64,000 nt of DNA, from positions 1 through 64,000 of the forward strand of contig NZ_JASAOF010000029.1 in assembly GCF_029952525.1 (NCBI RefSeq). The letters are read 5' to 3'. A program made the translations under genes and the position numbers. The DNA is from Saccharopolyspora ipomoeae (GTDB lineage: Bacteria > Actinomycetota > Actinomycetes > Mycobacteriales > Pseudonocardiaceae). A model generated the notes under the pieces. It had not been told where the DNA came from. It saw nothing but the letters and a program-made list of their open reading frames with translations, and ran no database searches. Position 1 is the stretch's first letter, and every line of letters starts with the position of its first letter. This document shows, in pieces, positions 1-8,714 of the stretch.

Positions 1-55
1 GCCGCCCCCCCCCCCCGACGCTGCGGATCGCTGACTTGAACACGGGGGTTTTCGC

Positions 56-1066
56 GTGCTCCGCTTCACTGTCCGACGGCTGGCGCAGCTGGTGCTGGTC
101 GTCTTCGTCCTGTCGATGCTGCTGTTCGCCTGGCTGCGGATGCTGCCGGGCGGGCCGGTGTCGGCCCTGCTGGGCGACCGCGCCACACCGGCCGCGCGGG
201 CGCAGCTCGAGAAGGACCTCGGGCTGGACCAGCCGATCTTCGTGCAGTACTTCAAGTTCCTGGGCCGCGCCGTCACCGGCGATTTCGGCACGTCGACCGG
301 GGTGCAGCGCGGTGACTCCGCGCTGGAGGTGTTCCTGACCCGCTTCCCGGCGACGCTGGAGCTGTCCGTCCTGGCGCTGGTGCTCGCGGTCGCCATCGGC
401 ATCCCGATGGGATACCTGGCGGCCCGCAAGCGCGGCGGCTGGCTGGACAACCTGAGCATCACCTGGTCGCTGGTGGGCGTCGCGGTGCCGGTGTTCTTCC
501 TGGCGTTCCTGCTGAAGTTCGTCTTCGCCATCGAGCTCGGCGCGCTGCCCGCGTCCGGGCGGCAGGACTCGGCGATCAACGCCACCCGGGTCACCGGCTT
601 CTACATCCTCGACGGGCTGCTGACCCGCGAGTGGGACGCCTCCTGGAACGCGTTCGTGCACCTGATCCTGCCCGCGATCGCGCTGTCGACGATCCCGTTC
701 GCGGTGATCTTCCGGATCACCCGGGCCGCGGTGCTCGACGTGATGGACGAGGACTACGTGCGCACCGCGCGCGCGAAGGGCTTGGGCCAGATGGTGATCC
801 GGCGGCGCCACATCCTGCACAACGCGATGCTGCCGGTGGTCACCACGATCGGCCTGCAGACGGGAGCGCTGCTGGCGGGGGCGGTGCTGACCGAGCGGGT
901 GTTCAACATCGCCGGCATCGGCCAAGCCGTGGCGATCGGCTTCGAGCGCAAGGACTTCCCGGTGCTGCAGGTGGTGATCCTGGCGTCGGCGATGGTCTAC
1001 GTGCTGGTCAACCTGGTCGTCGACCTCTCGTACGCGTTGATCGACCCCCGACTGCGGACACGGTGA
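56..1066 (+). CDS. ABC transporter permease, OppB/DppB type
   Basis: A 336-residue inner-membrane permease of the peptide/nickel importer family. It has an N-terminal membrane segment typical of OppB proteins, five further hydrophobic segments, and the conserved cytoplasmic EAA-type loop (EDYVRTARAKGLG, about residue 232) that docks on the ATPases. Length is normal for the family. The start is a GTG. It is first of four co-directional genes (permease, permease, ATPase, ATPase) with short gaps, clearly one operon; the binding protein is not seen and presumably lies upstream of the window. The substrate (oligopeptide, dipeptide or metal chelate) cannot be told from the permease. Confidence 0.93.
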   Translation: MLRFTVRRLAQLVLVVFVLSMLLFAWLRMLPGGPVSALLGDRATPAARAQLEKDLGLDQPIFVQYFKFLGRAVTGDFGTSTGVQRGDSALEVFLTRFPATLELSVLALVLAVAIGIPMGYLAARKRGGWLDNLSITWSLVGVAVPVFFLAFLLKFVFAIELGALPASGRQDSAINATRVTGFYILDGLLTREWDASWNAFVHLILPAIALSTIPFAVIFRITRAAVLDVMDEDYVRTARAKGLGQMVIRRRHILHNAMLPVVTTIGLQTGALLAGAVLTERVFNIAGIGQAVAIGFERKDFPVLQVVILASAMVYVLVNLVVDLSYALIDPRLRTR

Positions 1067-1072
1067 GGGACG

Positions 1073-2005
1073 ATGGTGCTCAACACGCAGCGCAAGGACA
1101 AGCTCGACGCGCTGGCGGACACGGCCTCCGACGCCGGGGTCAGCCTCGCCGCGTCCGCGTGGCGACGACTGCGCCGCAACCCGGTCTTCATCGTCGGCGC
1201 GCTCGTCATCGTGGGGTTCGTGCTGCTGGCCCTGCTGGCTCCGCTGCTCGCCCCGCACGACCCGGCGCAACGCCTGCTGGAATCCCAGGTCTCGCGCGCG
1301 GAGAACGCGATTCCCCCGGCGCAGCCCGGTTTTCCGCTCGGCGGTGACCAGTACGGTCGCGACCTGCTGTCCCGGTTGCTGCTCGGTTCGCAGCAGACGC
1401 TGCTGGTGGCGGTGCTGGCCACGGTCATCGGGCTCGGCGGCGGGCTGGTGCTCGGCCTGCTCGCGGGTGCGTTCGGCGGCTGGGTGGACGCGGTGGTGAT
1501 GCGCATCGCCGACGTGATGCTGTCGGTGCCGTCGCTGCTGCTGGCGGTGTCGATCGGCGCGCTGTTCGCCGAGCAGACCCAGTTCACCGTGATCCTGGCG
1601 GTGGCGATCGTGCAGATCCCCATCTTCGGGCGCCTGCTGCGCGGCACGATGCTGGCGCAGCGGGCCAGCGACCACGTGCTGGCGGCGCGGGCGCTCGGGG
1701 TGAAGGAGAGCGCGATCGTGTTCCGGCACATGCTGCCCAACGCGCTGGGGCCGGTGATCGTGCAGGCCACGCTGGTGCTGGCGGTGGCGATCATCGACGC
1801 GGCGGCGCTGTCGTTCCTGGGTCTGGGCGCGGCCGACGACTCGGTGCCGGAGTGGGGCCAGATGCTCGGCGGCGCGCAGGACATCATCGACTCGCATCCG
1901 CAGCTGGCGTTCTGGCCCGCGGGGTGCATCATCCTGGTCGCCTTCGGCTTCACGCTGGTCGGCGAGTCGCTGCGCGACGCGCTCGACCCGAAGCGGCGCC
2001 GGTGA
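1073..2005 (+). CDS. ABC transporter permease, OppC/DppC type
   Basis: A 310-residue second permease subunit, pairing with the preceding OppB-type protein. The N-terminal cytoplasmic tail and first helix (about residues 42-62) match the OppC N-terminal domain, followed by the core with the EAA loop around residue 200 (DHVLAARALGVKES). It starts with ATG only 6 nt after the upstream stop, so the two are probably translationally coupled. Family membership is secure; the transported substrate is unknown. Confidence 0.93.
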   Translation: MVLNTQRKDKLDALADTASDAGVSLAASAWRRLRRNPVFIVGALVIVGFVLLALLAPLLAPHDPAQRLLESQVSRAENAIPPAQPGFPLGGDQYGRDLLSRLLLGSQQTLLVAVLATVIGLGGGLVLGLLAGAFGGWVDAVVMRIADVMLSVPSLLLAVSIGALFAEQTQFTVILAVAIVQIPIFGRLLRGTMLAQRASDHVLAARALGVKESAIVFRHMLPNALGPVIVQATLVLAVAIIDAAALSFLGLGAADDSVPEWGQMLGGAQDIIDSHPQLAFWPAGCIILVAFGFTLVGESLRDALDPKRRR

Positions 2006-2017
2006 GGGGAGAAGGCA

Positions 2018-3013
2018 ATGGCACTGCTGGAAGTTCGCGACCTCTCCGTGGTCTTCGCCCGCAAGGGCGAGCCGCCGGTGACCGCCGTGGACGGGATCTC
2101 CTTCGACGTCGAGCCGGGCAGGACCGTGGGCCTGGTCGGCGAGTCCGGCTGCGGCAAGTCGGTGACCTCGCTGGCGATCATGGGTCTGCTGCCGGCGCGC
2201 GGCGCGGAGGTGTCGGGGTCGGTGACCTTCGACGGCACGGATCTGCTGACGCTGCCGAAGAAGGAGCTCGACGCCCGGCGCGGCAAGGACCTGAGCATGG
2301 TGTTCCAGGACCCGCTGACCTCGCTGAACCCGGTGGTGCCCATCGGGTTGCAGGTCTCCGAGGTCATCGAGCGGCACCGGGGCCTGCCCCGCAAGGAGGC
2401 GATGCCGGAGGCCGAGGAGCTGCTGCGCAAGGTCGGCATCCCGGACCCGGGGCGGCGGTTGAAGGAGTACCCGCACCAGCTCTCGGGCGGGATGCGGCAG
2501 CGGGCGCTGATCGCGATGGCGCTGGCCTGCAAGCCGCGGCTGCTCATCGCCGACGAGCCGACGACGGCGCTGGACGTGACGATCCAGGCGCAGATCCTGC
2601 AGCTGCTCTCGGACCTGGTGGCCGAGACCGACACCGCGCTGATCATGATCACGCACGATCTCGGCGTGGTGGCGGGGTTGTGCGACGAGGTGAACGTGCT
2701 CTACGCCGGTCGCGTGGTGGAGCGGGCGGCGCGGCACGAGCTGTTCGCCCGTCCCAAGCACCCCTACACCTCGGGCCTGCTGGCCTCCATCCCTCGGCTG
2801 GATTCGCCTCGCGGGCAACGGCTTTCGCCGATCGCCGGGTCGGTGTCCGACAACATCCCGTGGGACACCGGGTGCGCGTTCTGCCCGCGCTGCCCGAACG
2901 CGATCCAGGTGTGCGAGCAGGAGACGCCGGAGGTGAGCATCGACGCGGGGGCGAGGCTCCTGCGCTGCCACAACCCGGTCCGCGAGCCGATCTCGAACAG
3001 CGTGGAGGCCTGA
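2018..3013 (+). CDS. ABC transporter ATP-binding protein, OppD/DppD type
   Basis: A 331-residue ATPase subunit. Visible motifs are Walker A GESGCGKS (residues 41-48), Q-loop FQDPLTSLNP, signature LSGGMRQR (about 154), Walker B LLIADEPT (about 175) and the switch histidine in MITHDLG. The C-terminal oligopeptide-transporter extension carries the cysteine cluster CAFCPRCPNAIQVC (about 286-299), which in this family binds an iron-sulfur cluster. A strong GGGGAGAAGG ribosome site precedes the ATG. It works with the partner ATPase encoded 73 nt downstream. Confidence 0.94.
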   Translation: MALLEVRDLSVVFARKGEPPVTAVDGISFDVEPGRTVGLVGESGCGKSVTSLAIMGLLPARGAEVSGSVTFDGTDLLTLPKKELDARRGKDLSMVFQDPLTSLNPVVPIGLQVSEVIERHRGLPRKEAMPEAEELLRKVGIPDPGRRLKEYPHQLSGGMRQRALIAMALACKPRLLIADEPTTALDVTIQAQILQLLSDLVAETDTALIMITHDLGVVAGLCDEVNVLYAGRVVERAARHELFARPKHPYTSGLLASIPRLDSPRGQRLSPIAGSVSDNIPWDTGCAFCPRCPNAIQVCEQETPEVSIDAGARLLRCHNPVREPISNSVEA

Positions 3014-3090
3014 TGAGCGACAATCTCTCCCCCGGCGCTCGTGCAAGCCGACCGGGTGCGGGTGTCCCGCAGAACACGGAGGCGTCATGA
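3013..3090 (+). CDS. possible 25-codon coupling ORF
   Basis: An ORF of 25 codons fills the gap between the two ATPase genes. Its ATG shares a base with the stop of the upstream ATPase gene (TGATG) and its TGA overlaps the ATG of the next gene (ATGA). It begins MSDNLSPGARAS. Nothing in it is recognised. It may serve only to pass ribosomes from one ATPase gene to the next, or be chance. Low confidence as a functional peptide. Confidence 0.25.
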   Translation: MSDNLSPGARASRPGAGVPQNTEAS

Positions 3091-4136
3091 GCGAGGACGT
3101 GCTCGTCGATCTCGACGACGTGCAGGTGCACTTCCCCATCAAGAAGGGGGTCGTGCTCGACCGGACCGTGGGGCACGTGTACGCCGTCGACGGCGTCTCG
3201 CTGACGATCCACCGCGGTGAGACCTACGGTCTCGTCGGCGAATCCGGTTGCGGGAAGTCGACGTTGGGGCGCGCGGTGCTGCGGCTGGAGAAGCCGACGG
3301 GCGGGAAGGTCGTCTTCGACGGCACCGACCTGTCCGGCATGAAGGGCGAGAAGCTGCGCACCATGCGACGGCGGATGCAGATGGTGTTCCAGGACCCGCT
3401 GTCCTCGCTCGACCCGCGCCAGTCCGTCGAATCGCTGCTGGTGGAAGGCATGCGGGCGCACGGCATGGCCGGTGACAAGGCGGCGACCGACGAGCGGCTG
3501 CGGGAACTGCTCGACGCGGTCGGCCTGCCGCCGACCGCGCTGCGCAAGTACCCGCACGAGTTCTCCGGCGGTCAGCGCCAGCGCATCGGGATCGCCCGGG
3601 CGCTGTCCGTCGGCCCGGACCTGGTGGTCGCCGACGAGCCGGTGTCGGCGCTGGACGTGTCGGTGCAGGCGCAGGTGCTCAACCTGCTGGAGGACCTGCA
3701 GGAGGAGTTCGGGCTGACCTACCTGGTCATCGCGCACGACCTCGCCGTGGTGCGGCACATCGCCGACCGGGTCGGCGTGATGTACCTGGGCGGCATCGTC
3801 GAGGAGTCCACATCGGACTCGCTCTACGCGCAGCCGCTGCACCCGTACTCCAAGGCGCTGCTGTCGGCGGTGCCGGTGCCGGACCCGCGGGTCGAGGACG
3901 GCCGCGAGCAGATCCTGCTCACCGGCGACCTGCCCTCGCCCGCGAACCCGCCGTCGGGCTGCCGCTTCCACACCCGCTGCCCGTGGCGGCAGGCGGAGCG
4001 CTGCGACACCGAGCGCCCGGCGCTGCGCGAGCTCGAACCGGGGCACCGGGTCGCCTGCCACTTCGCCGAGCAGATCCGCGACGGCGAGATCCAGCCGCAC
4101 GCGGTGTCACCTGAAGAGGCCGTAGCCACGGCCTGA
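3087..4136 (+). CDS. ABC transporter ATP-binding protein, OppF/DppF type
   Basis: A 349-residue second ATPase. Walker A GESGCGKS is near residue 50, followed by the Q-loop FQDPLSSLDP, signature FSGGQRQR (about 159), Walker B LVVADEPV and switch IAHDLA. The OppF-type C-terminal domain has cysteines in CRFHTRCPWRQAERC (about 291-305). It pairs with the OppD-type ATPase to energise the importer and closes the four-gene operon. Its start overlaps the stop of a 25-codon ORF. Confidence 0.94.
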   Translation: MSEDVLVDLDDVQVHFPIKKGVVLDRTVGHVYAVDGVSLTIHRGETYGLVGESGCGKSTLGRAVLRLEKPTGGKVVFDGTDLSGMKGEKLRTMRRRMQMVFQDPLSSLDPRQSVESLLVEGMRAHGMAGDKAATDERLRELLDAVGLPPTALRKYPHEFSGGQRQRIGIARALSVGPDLVVADEPVSALDVSVQAQVLNLLEDLQEEFGLTYLVIAHDLAVVRHIADRVGVMYLGGIVEESTSDSLYAQPLHPYSKALLSAVPVPDPRVEDGREQILLTGDLPSPANPPSGCRFHTRCPWRQAERCDTERPALRELEPGHRVACHFAEQIRDGEIQPHAVSPEEAVATA

Positions 4137-4214
4137 GAACCAGGGGTTTCCCGCGAACCGTTTCCCCCGCGGCCGACGTCCACTTAGGATGCTCCGCTGG
4201 GGAAGGGAGGTCCC

Positions 4215-4394
4215 GTGGTGCGGTACAGCAGCGCGCTCCGCTGTTCGGCCTGCGAGCAGCGGGCGATCCTGGAGCGAGCCGTGGCGGCCAAGCTGGTCGC
4301 CGAGTCCCACCAGGCGCTGGTGCTCTACGACTGCCCGGTCGGCAACGGCGTCCACGTCAGGAATCCGGGGTTCGAGAAGAGCCCCACGGCCTGA
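4215..4394 (+). CDS. small CxxC protein
   Basis: A 59-residue ORF starting with GTG after a strong purine-rich ribosome site (GGAAGGGAGG, 4201-4210). The protein begins MVRYSSALRCSACEQRAILE, with a CxxC pair at residues 10-13, a central amphipathic helix (residues 14-34) and a later DCPVG with a third cysteine. This looks like a tiny metal-binding or zinc-ribbon-like protein; no family is recognised. Codon use matches its neighbours. It ends 5 nt before the convergent EamA gene, leaving almost no room for a terminator. Confidence 0.6.
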   Translation: MVRYSSALRCSACEQRAILERAVAAKLVAESHQALVLYDCPVGNGVHVRNPGFEKSPTA

Positions 4395-4399
4395 GGGCC

Positions 4400-5299
4400 T
4401 CACACCGGCACGGGTTCCGGTTCCGGTCGTCGCCGGGCGATCCGCATGCTGCCCAGCAGCACCCCGGCGACGACCACCGCGCCCGCGGCGAGCTCGAACG
4501 GGTGCGGCCGCTCGCCGAGGAGCAGCCACGCCGTGCTGAACCCGACCACCGGCACCAGCAGCGAGAACGGCGCGACCGTGCTGGCCGGGTAGCGGCCGAG
4601 CAGCGTCGTCCACAGCCCCGACCCGATGATCGTGGACAGCAGCGACGTGTAGGCGAGGCCGCTGAGCGCGGCGAGCCCGGTGGGGGAGTCGAGCACGCCG
4701 GCGAGCGCGCTCCAGCCGGTCGTCGGCCCCTCGAACAGCGCGGAGGCGGCGAACATCGGGACCGGCGGGACGATCGAGATCCACAGCGACAGGTGCAGCG
4801 GGTTCGGCGCTTCGGCCTTGCGGCTGCACAGGTTGCCCAGCGCCCACGAGAACGCGCCGCACAGGGTGATCAGCATCGGCAGCAGCGTCGCGGTCTGCGC
4901 GCGGTGGAAGCCGATGGCGATCATGCCCAGCACGGCGGTCGTGATGCCCAGCACCTGGACCGGTGTGAGCTTCTCCCGCAGCAGCAGCGCGCCGAGCAGC
5001 ACGGTGAACGGCGCCGAGCTCTGCTGCACCAGCGAGGCCAGGCCGGTGGGCATGCCGATCTTCATCGCGACGAACAGGAACGCGAACTGCAGGGTCCCGA
5101 AGAACAGGCCGTAGCCGATCAGCCAGCGCCACTCGACCCGCGGGAACGGGATGAAGAACAGGATCGGCAGCAGCACCGCGAAGCGCAGTCCGGCGAAGAA
5201 GAACGGCGGGAAGTGCCCCAGCCCCTGGTCCAGCGCGATGAAGTTGCCACCCCAGAGGACTGCGACGACCACCGCCAGCAGGCGATCTCGTGCGGTCAT
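4400..5299 (-). CDS. EamA/DMT-family exporter
   Basis: A 299-residue drug/metabolite transporter with ten hydrophobic segments arranged as two EamA repeats and a charged C-terminal tail rich in Arg and Pro. The chosen start is ATG at 5299 (MTARDRLL), which places the first membrane helix at once, as usual for the family; an in-frame upstream ATG at 5335 would run into the promoter of the divergent LysR gene. Such transporters export metabolites or amino acids. The divergent LysR regulator probably controls it. Substrate unknown. Confidence 0.88.
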   Translation of the reverse strand: MTARDRLLAVVVAVLWGGNFIALDQGLGHFPPFFFAGLRFAVLLPILFFIPFPRVEWRWLIGYGLFFGTLQFAFLFVAMKIGMPTGLASLVQQSSAPFTVLLGALLLREKLTPVQVLGITTAVLGMIAIGFHRAQTATLLPMLITLCGAFSWALGNLCSRKAEAPNPLHLSLWISIVPPVPMFAASALFEGPTTGWSALAGVLDSPTGLAALSGLAYTSLLSTIIGSGLWTTLLGRYPASTVAPFSLLVPVVGFSTAWLLLGERPHPFELAAGAVVVAGVLLGSMRIARRRPEPEPVPV

Positions 5300-5371
5300 A
5301 CCGATCAGCCTGCGGTCGGCGTCTGTGAAGCACAAGCAACACTATCCGCAAGTACTCTGTAGGATTCCTCT

Positions 5372-6316
5372 ATGGACGTTCGCAGGCTGAGACTCCTGCG
5401 GGAGCTGGCCGATCGCGGCACGGTCACCGCCGTCGCCCAAGCCCTGTCCTACACGCCGTCGTCGGTGTCGCAGCAGATCCGGGCGCTGCAGGCCGAGGTC
5501 GGGGTGCGGTTGACCGAACCGGCCGGCCGCGGCCTGCGCCTCACCGACGCGGGCCGGGCGCTGGCCACGCGCGCCGACGAGGTGCTGGCCGCCCTGGACC
5601 GGGCGGAGGCCGAGCTGGACACCTACCGCTCCACGCCGCGCGGCGTCGTGCGCGTGGCGATGTTCCCGTCGGGAGCGTTCCTGCTGCTCCCGGGCCTGCT
5701 GCGGCGGCTCGCCGAGCACCCGAAGGTGCGGCTGGAGGCGCGCGACATCGACATGACGCCGTCCGAGGTGACCCGCCTGACGGCGGATTTCGACCTCGTG
5801 GTCACGCACCGGGACGACCAGGCGGAGCCGCACGACGGCGAGCGGGTGGCGGTCACGCCGCTGCTGCGCGAGCCGCTGGACGTGGCGATGCCGCCGGGAC
5901 ATCCGCTGGCGGGTCGCGAGCGCGTCGAGCTCACCGAGCTGGTCGGGGAGCCGTGGCTGAGCGTGGACATCGGGTTCCCGGTCGACGACGTGCTGCGCTC
6001 GTTGGCGGTGCGCACCGGGGTGCGGCCGACGGTGGTGCAGCGGATCAACGACTTCCGGGTCACCGAGGCGCTCGTCGCCGCAGGTCATGGCATCGCGCTG
6101 CTGCCGCGCTACACGATCGACAGCGCTCAGCTGGTGATGCGCCCGCTGGCCGGGGTGCGCGCGGGCCGCAACATCGAGGTCGTCTCCCGCAAGGGAGCAA
6201 CCGAGCGCCCCGCGGTCCAACTCGTTCTCGACGCCCTCATCGCGGAAGCGCGCTCCCGGACAGGGGACAGTTCTAGTGAGAACTGTCCGGGCAAAACGGA
6301 CATGATCACGGGGTGA
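5372..6316 (+). CDS. LysR-family transcriptional regulator
   Basis: A 314-residue LysR protein: N-terminal winged HTH (residues 1-60, MDVRRLRLLRELADRGTVTA then TPSSVSQQIRALQAEVG) and a C-terminal effector domain. It is divergent from the EamA exporter, the classic arrangement of a regulator and its target. A -10-like TAGGAT (5360-5365) lies 6 nt before the ATG, so the mRNA is probably leaderless. The last 16 or so codons lie inside a family-C palindromic element and replace whatever the ancestral C-terminus was; the stop overlaps the end of the convergent gene by 11 nt. Confidence 0.9.
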   Translation: MDVRRLRLLRELADRGTVTAVAQALSYTPSSVSQQIRALQAEVGVRLTEPAGRGLRLTDAGRALATRADEVLAALDRAEAELDTYRSTPRGVVRVAMFPSGAFLLLPGLLRRLAEHPKVRLEARDIDMTPSEVTRLTADFDLVVTHRDDQAEPHDGERVAVTPLLREPLDVAMPPGHPLAGRERVELTELVGEPWLSVDIGFPVDDVLRSLAVRTGVRPTVVQRINDFRVTEALVAAGHGIALLPRYTIDSAQLVMRPLAGVRAGRNIEVVSRKGATERPAVQLVLDALIAEARSRTGDSSSENCPGKTDMITG

Positions 6317-6338
6317 TTCGAGGAAAAACCGTCCCCTG
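6261..6338 (+). repeat. family-C palindromic element, copy 1
   Basis: A composite inverted repeat of about 78 nt. The outer arms are CAGGGGACAGTT and AACCGTCCCCTG; the left half holds a perfect 10-bp hairpin GGACAGTTCT/AGAACTGTCC (6265-6288). It sits where LysR and the glycosidase-like gene converge and encodes the 3' ends of both. Related copies lie at 39317 and 63013, also between convergent genes. Probable bidirectional terminator (inference). Confidence 0.7.
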
Positions 6339-7964
6339 CGGCGGTGCGTTCTCCGCGGCCCAGCGGCAGATCGCGCCCAGCTCCGCCGAGTGCTCGGCGA
6401 GGGTGTCGTCGACGATGCTGACGACGGGGAGGTGGCCCTCGCGCGCGACGTCGGGTGGCCTGGGGATGAAGCCCTTCTCGTGGACGCCCGTGCTGCCCGG
6501 GCCAGGGGCGCCTTCGGCGAGGTGGCCGGTGGTGCGGGCGTAGCGCGAGAGGACGCGGGGTTTGCGCAGGTCGCGGTCGGTGCCGAACCACTGCTGGCTG
6601 AGCGGGAACAGCCCGCTGAGCGCGTCCCACCAGCCCTCGGCGGCCAGCACCAGGCCCGGATGACGCCGGCGCAGCTCGGCGACCAGCAGCCGGTACCCGT
6701 CGAACACGTCGTGGCGGGGGTCGTCGAAGTAGTAGCCGACGGTGTCCAGGAACGCCGCGTCCACGCCGAACTCGTCCACGATCGCCGAGATCGACTCCAC
6801 CAGGTGCGCGCGGAACCCCGGCTCGCCCGGGTTGAGGAACACCTGGTCGCCCTCGCCCGAGCGGTCCGAGTCCCAGTCGGGGCGGTTGAGCAGCTCCGCG
6901 TAGCGGTCGGTGTCGTTGCGCATCACCGCCCGCTCCCAGTCCGGGTACTGGACGGCGTTGGCGCCGTGCCCGCCGAACATCGGCATCAGCCGGAACCCCA
7001 GCTCGCGGGCCGTGCGGGCCAGCTCGGCGAACCCCTCGTCGCCGCCGAGATCGGGTCCGGGCCGGTAATTCGGGTAGGCGTAGTAGTAGCGACCCTCCCA
7101 GCCGGGCAGGTAGGCGAGCGCGCGATGCGGGTCGATGTGCCGGGCCACGAACCGGAGGGCCTCGCTCATCTGCGCGAACGTGTTGAACACGTGGCCGGTC
7201 CAGTGCTGGCCGTGCAGCGTGACGACCAGCGCGACGTCGCGCAGCCAGTCCGGCACGTCGGTCCGCGACTCCCACGGCACCAGCCCGTGCGCCCGCTCGG
7301 TGAAGCTCAGGTGCTCGTCCAGGTCGGCGTCGACGTCGGCGTCCGGCCGGAACCGGATCTCCGGGACGCGGCAGGTCGTCTCCCGCGCCGAGGCGGCGGG
7401 CACGTGCACCAGCTCCACGATCGGTTCGGGCGAGTGGGCGGGGCGGTTGACGTGCAGGACGTGCCTGCGCACCTGCGGGTCGCGGACGCTGAGCGTCGAG
7501 CAGCGCGGCTCCTCGCCGACCGCGACCCACGGCGTCGCCCAGTCCGGGCTCGGGTGCTCCAGCTGGAACCGCTCGTGGTGGAGCTGCGAGCGGCCGGTGT
7601 TCGGCGCCCACCAGCCCTCGGCGAGCCGGTCGGCGGGCAGACCGCGCAGCAGCAGCTTGACGGCCTTGATCGGCTCGTCGTGCCGCGCCGTGATCGCCCA
7701 GGTCAGGGCGCCGCCCTCGGCTCGGACCTCGACGTCGACCGCACCGGCGTCGACGGTCCGCTGCTGGCCCAGCGAGGCGTAGCCGGTGCGCACGCGCACG
7801 CGATCGACCTCGACGAGCGGTTCGGCGGGGCGGAGGCCGTAGCCGTTGGTGGTGGTGAACACCTGCACCGACCAGCGCGGCCCAGCGGGCGCGGACCCGG
7901 GAGCGGGAGAGGGGAAGAGCGGATCGCGGGGATCGAAGGAGAGATCGGTGTCGATCAGGCTCAT
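6306..7964 (-). CDS. putative glycosidase-like TIM-barrel protein
   Basis: A 552-residue protein of uncharacterised glycoside-hydrolase-like architecture: an N-terminal beta-rich half (residues 1-240) and a C-terminal (beta/alpha)8-like half. Strand-end acidic residues include FLDTVGYYFDD (about residue 403) and the loop LAAEGWWDAL, typical of catalytic Asp/Glu positions in clan GH-D-like barrels. No signal peptide is seen, so it is probably cytoplasmic. The start ATG overlaps the stop of an upstream 71-aa gene (ATGA), implying coupling. The substrate is not deducible; the family resembles proteins annotated DUF6259. Confidence 0.6.
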   Translation of the reverse strand: MSLIDTDLSFDPRDPLFPSPAPGSAPAGPRWSVQVFTTTNGYGLRPAEPLVEVDRVRVRTGYASLGQQRTVDAGAVDVEVRAEGGALTWAITARHDEPIKAVKLLLRGLPADRLAEGWWAPNTGRSQLHHERFQLEHPSPDWATPWVAVGEEPRCSTLSVRDPQVRRHVLHVNRPAHSPEPIVELVHVPAASARETTCRVPEIRFRPDADVDADLDEHLSFTERAHGLVPWESRTDVPDWLRDVALVVTLHGQHWTGHVFNTFAQMSEALRFVARHIDPHRALAYLPGWEGRYYYAYPNYRPGPDLGGDEGFAELARTARELGFRLMPMFGGHGANAVQYPDWERAVMRNDTDRYAELLNRPDWDSDRSGEGDQVFLNPGEPGFRAHLVESISAIVDEFGVDAAFLDTVGYYFDDPRHDVFDGYRLLVAELRRRHPGLVLAAEGWWDALSGLFPLSQQWFGTDRDLRKPRVLSRYARTTGHLAEGAPGPGSTGVHEKGFIPRPPDVAREGHLPVVSIVDDTLAEHSAELGAICRWAAENAPPQGTVFPRITP

Positions 7965-8176
7965 CCCGGCACCGCGTAGCCGAGCGCCTTGTCCACCAGG
8001 TCGGCCAGGCCCTCGGCCTCGTCGGCCGTGAAGATCAGGGTGTCGCCGGGCGGGAGCACGATGCCGACGCGGTCACCCATGACCAGCACGGTCACGTTCC
8101 CGTCGCCGCTCGTCGTGGCGCACTCCAAGCGCCACCGCAGCTGCTCCGTCGGATCTTCGGTCGGCCACATAGCCAC
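7961..8176 (-). CDS. small hypothetical protein
   Basis: A 71-residue protein, GTG start at 8176 or the in-frame ATG at 8170. It has an even mix of charged and beta-prone residues (for example NVTVLVMGDRVGIVLPPGD), with no membrane segment or signal peptide. Its stop overlaps the start of the glycosidase-like gene, so the two form an operon. It is not recognised; by context it may be a small partner or regulator of the enzyme. Confidence 0.55.
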   Translation of the reverse strand: MAMWPTEDPTEQLRWRLECATTSGDGNVTVLVMGDRVGIVLPPGDTLIFTADEAEGLADLVDKALGYAVPG

Positions 8177-8714
8177 ATCACTGAACCGTGCAGACCGACG
8201 AACATCAAGTTTCGTAGACCGTTCGAGTGAGCCCCGGGACCGTCAGGCAAGCACCGCAGGTGCTTTCGCAGTACCCCACCTGAGCAACCGGCACCGCCGC
8301 GGGTTCAGACCACGGAGAGACGAAAGAAGAAAAGGAGAAGCGGCTTCGGGTGCCCCGACGTGTCCCCCGTCCTTCTCCCGGAGGCCGCTTCTCCTGATCC
8401 AGTTACCCCAGGGGTGACGCCTGATCCCCTGACATCCCCTCGACGTGCTTCCATCGTGCCGGTTCTTCCCGCTCGGCAATACCGACTTTGGTCGAGTGAA
8501 TACCCCGATTTAGCGGGTGGTGATCGCGTGTTCCGGGTGGTCCGTGCGGCGCAACCGCCCCTTAGCCCGTTCGGGCAGGTCCTGGTCCGCTGTGTCCTGT
8601 TGCCGCTGTTATGCCCGTGACCGGCGATTTTCCGCCACCCCGTGCCCGGCGGCGGTCGGGTTCGGGTCCGTACCCTTGGCGGAAGCCGAACTGCTCCTGT
8701 CCCGACCAGAACGG
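8177..8714. other. 538-nt intergenic region with stem-loops
   Basis: No convincing coding sequence. It separates the minus-strand glycosidase operon from the plus-strand DedA gene, so it should hold two promoters. It contains a 7-bp hairpin AAGCACC/GGTGCTT (8249-8265) and a 12-bp stem AGGAGAAGCGGC/GCCGCTTCTCCT (8333-8395) with a purine-rich lead-in. The second could be a terminator or part of a small RNA or leader; no known riboswitch consensus was matched by eye. Confidence 0.4.
8333..8395 (+). ncRNA. candidate structured RNA element
   Basis: Two perfect 12-nt arms (8333-8344 and 8384-8395), with partial pairing continuing inward, close a loop of about 39 nt. It is preceded by the A/G-rich GACGAAAGAAGAAAAGG. 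There is no T-run after it, so a simple intrinsic terminator is less likely. It could be a 5' leader structure of the DedA gene 320 nt downstream or an independent small RNA. Low confidence. Confidence 0.25.

Noticed and set aside
1..55. C-run at the window start
   Set aside because: About a dozen Cs in a row, possibly an assembly edge or a GC-rich hairpin; too little sequence to interpret.
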